From Rhizorhabdus histidinilytica (GTDB taxonomy: Bacteria > Pseudomonadota > Alphaproteobacteria > Sphingomonadales > Sphingomonadaceae), in contig NZ_FUYM01000007.1 in NCBI RefSeq assembly GCF_900167915.1, positions 186,001 through 250,000 of the forward strand: a stretch of DNA of 64,000 nt. Reading direction: 5' to 3'. The translations under genes were made by a program, and so were the position numbers. The first letter of the stretch is position 1; the number at the start of each line of letters is the position of its first letter. The notes beneath the pieces were generated by a model. That model searched no databases and was not told the DNA's origin. It was given only the letters and a program-made list of their open reading frames with translations. Of the stretch, positions 60,244 to 64,000 are shown in pieces.

Positions 60244-61773
60244 TCAGAACAGCGGCGGCGTCGGCCAGCCCTGCGGGAAGCAGTCGGTCGTCGCGTCGGG
60301 CAGCGCGCGGACCGGCGCGCGGGGACGGATGATCGCGGGCACCCGGTCGAGCGGGGCGAGATAGCTGTCCTTGGGCAAGGTCCGGAAAGTCTCGTCCCAG
60401 GCGCGCGCGAAGGCGCAGCGCGGCGGCGGCGAGACCGGATAGGCCAGTGCGCGGGCGATCTCGGCCAGGCCGGTGACGCTGCCGATTGCGAGCAGCGCCA
60501 GCAGCGCCGCCCGTTGTCGCGCCGAGAGCGGCCAGCCGCCGCCCAGCCCGTCGCCCAGATGGACGGCGAGGATGGCGAGCGCCGGGATCGACGCCCGCAT
60601 CGCGAAGTCGAGCCATGAGCCGATCTGGACCAGCGGCATCGCCAGCAGCGATCCCATGGCGATGGCGAGCAGCGGTCCGCCGAACCGCGCCTGCCGCCCG
60701 CTGAAGGCGATCAGCAGCCACGGAAGCAGCTCGACCCCCAGGAAGACCAGGTAGCGATCGGGCCGGATCGGGAAGAAGCGCGCGCCGACGGCGTCGCCTG
60801 CTGCCGCCAGATAGACGAGCGCAGGTGCCGCGATCAGCGTCGCGCAGGCGGGCAGGGCGATGTCGGCCCAGGCGATCCGGCCGCCGCGCAGGTCGCTCCA
60901 CGCGGCATGGACGATGAACGGCATCGCCCCCATCGCGCCGAACGGCGACCATAGCGCGACCAGCGGCGGCAGCATCAGCAGCGGACCGAGCCCGATCCGG
61001 CCGGTCCGCCACAGCAGGACGCCGATCACGCAGATCCAGCCGGCGATCGCATGCAGCGGTACCCAGAAGGCGAGGGTGATCGTCGAGGAGAACTGGGTCG
61101 GCCCCCATCCTTCGAGATGGGCGGTGGGGGTGAGGCCGACGCCATGGCGGGCGATAAGCTGCCCAACGATGTCGAGCCCGCTGAAGGCGAGGAAGACGGC
61201 GAGCGCGATCAGCCGGCGCCGCCGGTCCGCGAACAGGGTCGACCCGATCGCGAGGAGCAGGCCGAACAGCAGGCTATTCTGCGCGAGCAGGGTAAGGTCG
61301 GCGCCTGCCTGTCCCCAGAGCTTTCCGGCGAGCGCGGGGACGAGGTACATGCCGATCGGCGCGCGCAGCAGGTCGCCCGAGGCATAGGTGAACGGCCAGG
61401 GATTGACCGTCATGTCGCGCAGCACCGCATCGCGCACCTGCCAGTCGAGATTGGCGTAGAAAAGGCGCCCCTCGCCGCCGAGCAACAGCAACAGCATGGC
61501 GATCGCCAGCGAACCGAGCAGGGTGGCTACGGTCGGGCCGGCATCGCGATCGCGGCGGCGCGGCAGGAACAGCAGCCAGGCGAGCCCGCCGCTCAGCACC
61601 GCCCAGGCGATTGCGACGATCGGCTGCGCGAGACCGAGGAAGCGGCAGAGCAGCAGCAGGTCGAGGACCAGCCAGCCGGCGACGATGCCGAACAACGCCG
61701 ATGCCGGCACGCGCCGCGCGAGCCAGGCGGCGCGCGGCGACGGGCGGGGCGGAGCGGCGGCGATCGTGGCCAT
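60244..61773 (-). CDS. Polytopic membrane protein of unknown function
   Basis: 509 residues with about ten hydrophobic helices (for instance [59 protein letters not shown]). The loop after helix 3 has [19 protein letters not shown] and an extended C-terminal segment of about 70 residues ([19 protein letters not shown]). The overall pattern resembles a GT-C type or O-antigen-related membrane protein, but no diagnostic motif is recognised. 54 bp upstream of the MATE gene on the same strand, probably one unit. Divergent from tsaD. Confidence 0.75.
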   Translation of the reverse strand: MATIAAAPPRPSPRAAWLARRVPASALFGIVAGWLVLDLLLLCRFLGLAQPIVAIAWAVLSGGLAWLLFLPRRRDRDAGPTVATLLGSLAIAMLLLLLGGEGRLFYANLDWQVRDAVLRDMTVNPWPFTYASGDLLRAPIGMYLVPALAGKLWGQAGADLTLLAQNSLLFGLLLAIGSTLFADRRRRLIALAVFLAFSGLDIVGQLIARHGVGLTPTAHLEGWGPTQFSSTITLAFWVPLHAIAGWICVIGVLLWRTGRIGLGPLLMLPPLVALWSPFGAMGAMPFIVHAAWSDLRGGRIAWADIALPACATLIAAPALVYLAAAGDAVGARFFPIRPDRYLVFLGVELLPWLLIAFSGRQARFGGPLLAIAMGSLLAMPLVQIGSWLDFAMRASIPALAILAVHLGDGLGGGWPLSARQRAALLALLAIGSVTGLAEIARALAYPVSPPPRCAFARAWDETFRTLPKDSYLAPLDRVPAIIRPRAPVRALPDATTDCFPQGWPTPPLF

Positions 61774-61833
61774 GATCGCCGCGCTAGACGGCCGAGGTTA
61801 ACATTCTCTCGCCGATACCCTAGATGCGCAGCC

Positions 61834-62871
61834 ATGGCCCTGATCCTCGGTATCGAATCAAGCTGCGACGAGACCGCCGCGGCGCTGGTGACCAGCGACG
61901 GTCGCGTGCTGGCGCACCGCCTCGCCGGGCAGGAGGAGGCGCATCGCCCGTTCGGCGGCGTCGTCCCCGAGCTGGCGGCGCGCGCGCATGTCGAAATGGC
62001 GGTACCGCTGGTCGAGGCTGCGCTCGCCGACGCCGGCGTCACCCTGGCCGACGTCGACGCGATCGCCGCGACCGCAGGGCCCGGCCTGATCGGCGGGGTG
62101 ATGGTCGGGCTGATGACCGGCAAGGCGCTCGCCCACGCCGCCGGCAAACCGCTGATCGCGGTCAACCATCTCGAAGGACATGCGCTGTCGCCGCGCCTCG
62201 CCGATCGGGACCTCGCCTTTCCCTATCTGCTGCTGCTCGTTTCGGGCGGCCATTGCCAGCTGCTGCTGGTGAAGGGCGTCGGCGACTATCGCCGGCTCGC
62301 GACGACGATCGACGATGCGGCGGGGGAGGCGTTCGACAAGACCGCCAAGCTGCTCGGTCTCGGCTTTCCCGGCGGCCCGGCGGTCGAGCGCGCGGCGGCG
62401 AAGGGTGATCCCAGGGCGGTGCCGCTGCCGCGCCCGCTGGTCGGCAGCGGCGAGCCGCATTTCTCCTTCGCCGGATTGAAGAGCGCGGTGCTGCGCGCCC
62501 GCGACGCCGGCATCCACCGGGCCGAGGACATCGCCGCCTCCTTCCAGCAGGCGGTGGTCGACTGCCTGGTCGATCGTACCCGCCGCGCGATCGTCGCGAT
62601 CGACGGGGACGTCAGCGCGCTGGTGGTGGCCGGCGGCGTCGCCGCCAACCAGGCGATCCGCACCGCGCTTGCGGCGCTCGCTGAAAGCAACGGCCTCGCT
62701 TTCGCCGCGCCGCCGCTCTGGTTGTGCACCGACAATGGCGCGATGATCGCCTGGGCCGGGGCCGAGCGGTTCGGCGCCGGGCTGGTCGACGACATGGAGG
62801 TGCCGGCGCGGGCGCGCTGGCCGCTCGATCCCACTGCGGAAAAGGCGCGCGGCGCCGGAGTGAAGGCATGA
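61834..62871 (+). CDS. tsaD: tRNA N6-adenosine threonylcarbamoyltransferase
   Basis: 345 residues. [17 protein letters not shown] is the ASKHA nucleotide-binding start. The iron/zinc site His112 and His116 in [11 protein letters not shown] is present, and [30 protein letters not shown] [12 protein letters not shown] and [12 protein letters not shown] follow. It transfers threonylcarbamoyl to A37 of ANN-decoding tRNAs. Essential. gpsA overlaps by ATGA. Confidence 0.97.
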   Translation: MALILGIESSCDETAAALVTSDGRVLAHRLAGQEEAHRPFGGVVPELAARAHVEMAVPLVEAALADAGVTLADVDAIAATAGPGLIGGVMVGLMTGKALAHAAGKPLIAVNHLEGHALSPRLADRDLAFPYLLLLVSGGHCQLLLVKGVGDYRRLATTIDDAAGEAFDKTAKLLGLGFPGGPAVERAAAKGDPRAVPLPRPLVGSGEPHFSFAGLKSAVLRARDAGIHRAEDIAASFQQAVVDCLVDRTRRAIVAIDGDVSALVVAGGVAANQAIRTALAALAESNGLAFAAPPLWLCTDNGAMIAWAGAERFGAGLVDDMEVPARARWPLDPTAEKARGAGVKA

Positions 62872-63863
62872 CGATGAAGTTGGACAGGCTGGGCGTGATC
62901 GGCGGCGGGGCCTGGGGCACCGCGATGGCGCAGGTGATCGCGAGCGACGGCTCCGACGTGCTGCTCTGGGCGCGCGAACCCGAGGTGGTGGCCGCGATCA
63001 ACGAGGGGCACAGCAACCCGATCTTCCTGCCCGTGCTGCCGCTCAGCGAGCGGATTCGCGCGACCGGCGACCTCGCCGACCTGTCGGATTGCGACGCGCT
63101 GGTGGTGGTGGTGCCCGCGCAGTTCCTCGGCGCGGTGCTGGCGCAACTGCCGCGCCGCGACGTGCCGCTGGTGCTGTGCGCCAAGGGGATCGAGGCCGGA
63201 ACCCGCCGGCTGATGTCGGAAGTCGCCGCCGACGTGGCCCCTGGCGCGCCGATCGCGGTGCTGTCGGGCCCGACCTTCGCGCATGAGGTGGCGGCCGGCC
63301 GCCCGACCGCGATAACGCTCGCCTGTGCCGACGAGGCGGTGGGGCTCGCGCTGGCCGAGCGGCTGCGGCGGCCTGGCTTCCGCCCCTATCTGTCGCAGGA
63401 CGTGGTCGGGGCCGAGATCGGCGGCGCGGTCAAGAATGTGCTGGCGATCGCCTGCGGCGTGGTCGAGGGCGCGGGGCTGGGCCAGAACGCCCGCGCCGCG
63501 CTGATCAGCCGCGGTTTCGCGGAGATGACCCGCTTCGGCCTGGCGCGGGGCGCACGGGCGGAGACGCTCGCCGGGCTGTCTGGGCTCGGCGACCTTGTCC
63601 TCACCTGCTCGTCGATCAGCTCGCGCAACTTCTCGCTCGGCAAGGGATTGGGCGAGGGCGTCCCCGCCGCCGAGCTGCTCCGCGACCGCCGCACCGTCGC
63701 CGAGGGTGCCGCAACCGCCCCGGTCCTCGCCGAGGCGGCGCGCGAGGCCGGGGTCGACATGCCGATCGTCGACGCGGTCTGCGCGCTGCTCGTGGGAGAG
63801 GCGACGGTCGACGCGGTGGTCGCCGACCTGCTGGCGCGGCCGCTCAAGCAGGAGGGGGCGTAA
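62868..63863 (+). CDS. gpsA: NAD(P)+-dependent sn-glycerol-3-phosphate dehydrogenase
   Basis: 331 residues. [20 protein letters not shown] is the NAD(P) motif. [31 protein letters not shown], and [19 protein letters not shown] carry the catalytic lysines. It makes glycerol-3-phosphate from dihydroxyacetone phosphate for phospholipid synthesis. Coupled to tsaD. Confidence 0.97.
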   Translation: MTMKLDRLGVIGGGAWGTAMAQVIASDGSDVLLWAREPEVVAAINEGHSNPIFLPVLPLSERIRATGDLADLSDCDALVVVVPAQFLGAVLAQLPRRDVPLVLCAKGIEAGTRRLMSEVAADVAPGAPIAVLSGPTFAHEVAAGRPTAITLACADEAVGLALAERLRRPGFRPYLSQDVVGAEIGGAVKNVLAIACGVVEGAGLGQNARAALISRGFAEMTRFGLARGARAETLAGLSGLGDLVLTCSSISSRNFSLGKGLGEGVPAAELLRDRRTVAEGAATAPVLAEAAREAGVDMPIVDAVCALLVGEATVDAVVADLLARPLKQEGA

Positions 63864-63877
63864 TCCCCCAAACCGTC

Positions 63878-63948
63878 ATGCCAGCCCCTCGACTGCCTGC
63901 AAGGCAGGCGCTCGGGATAAACTTCAGCCAAAGGCTGAAGGCTGGCAT
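63878..63948. repeat. REP-like composite inverted repeat after gpsA
   Basis: Outer arms ATGCCAGCC / GGCTGGCAT enclose two smaller hairpins: GCCTGC-AAG-GCAGGC and CTTCAGCC-AAA-GGCTGAAG. It lies 15 bp beyond the gpsA stop codon and could terminate the tsaD-gpsA transcript. A further inverted repeat (CCATGTCT ... AGACATGG, 63949-63996) reaches to the window edge. Confidence 0.75.
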
Positions 63949-64000
63949 CCATGTCTGTCCTCTCCCCGGTGCGCATCTGGCTGGAGAGAGACATGGACCC

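Noticed and set aside
57931..60618. 895-residue plus-strand frame opposite hemC and the MATE gene
   Set aside because: Runs across hemC, MATE and part of the next gene, with no domain; an artefact of GC-rich DNA.

Overview
The window is high-GC, gene-dense chromosomal DNA that looks like an alphaproteobacterium of the Sphingomonadales (Sphingomonas / Rhizorhabdus / Sphingobium type). The evidence is the TonB-dependent receptor, the many acyl-CoA dehydrogenase, SDR, Rieske-dioxygenase and LysR genes, the 'CCCGAGCGAAGTCGAGGGA'-type intergenic inverted repeats, and an alphaproteobacterial housekeeping order (rsmB-htpX beside a DUF1674 gene; hemC-hemD followed by a Mic60/COG4223 gene; tsaD-gpsA). 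No tRNA, rRNA, CRISPR array, transposase or phage gene was found.

Left part (1-15.6 kb): catabolic genes. A minus-strand operon (two adjacent acyl-CoA dehydrogenases, a PaaG-like enoyl-CoA hydratase, a truncated nitronate monooxygenase) follows a LysR gene and lies divergent to a DUF35 zinc-ribbon protein plus SCP2-type thiolase. Next come a TauD/TfdA dioxygenase, an alpha/beta hydrolase, a 3-hydroxyisobutyrate-dehydrogenase-like reductase, an SDR, a 2-keto-4-pentenoate hydratase-like enzyme, a TonB receptor preceded by a palindrome, an MDR reductase and an orphan XdhC-like protein.

15.7-31.5 kb: metE lies behind a clear cobalamin riboswitch, with a promoter and an AT-rich palindrome upstream. 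A ROK fructokinase and a BenM-like LysR follow. The LysR is divergent from benA-benB-benD, and a perfect ATAC-N7-GTAT operator sits between them; benC is absent. Next is a three-gene unit (DUF1338 2-oxoadipate dioxygenase/decarboxylase-like, D-2-hydroxyglutarate dehydrogenase-like, class III aminotransferase) that reads as 2-aminoadipate to 2-oxoglutarate. It is followed by a RES-Xre/MbcA toxin-antitoxin pair, a FadE-type acyl-CoA dehydrogenase and another LysR.

31.6-48.1 kb: an AdeRS-like two-component system is divergent from a complete RND tripartite efflux operon. A pentapeptide-repeat protein and a small spermidine-synthase-fold methyltransferase come next. A LuxR regulator is divergent from a cytochrome P450, a ThDP-dependent enzyme and a VOC protein. 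An MFS transporter with a large periplasmic insert and a SnoaL/VOC gene pair follow.

48.1-64 kb: an FNR-type regulator and a tandem (double) TetR regulator, then mostly housekeeping: a GcvR-like ACT protein, heparinase II/III, rpe, rsmB, htpX, an SDHAF4-like gene, a Mic60-like protein, hemD, hemC, a MATE exporter, a polytopic membrane protein, tsaD and gpsA. REP-like inverted repeats fill several gaps.
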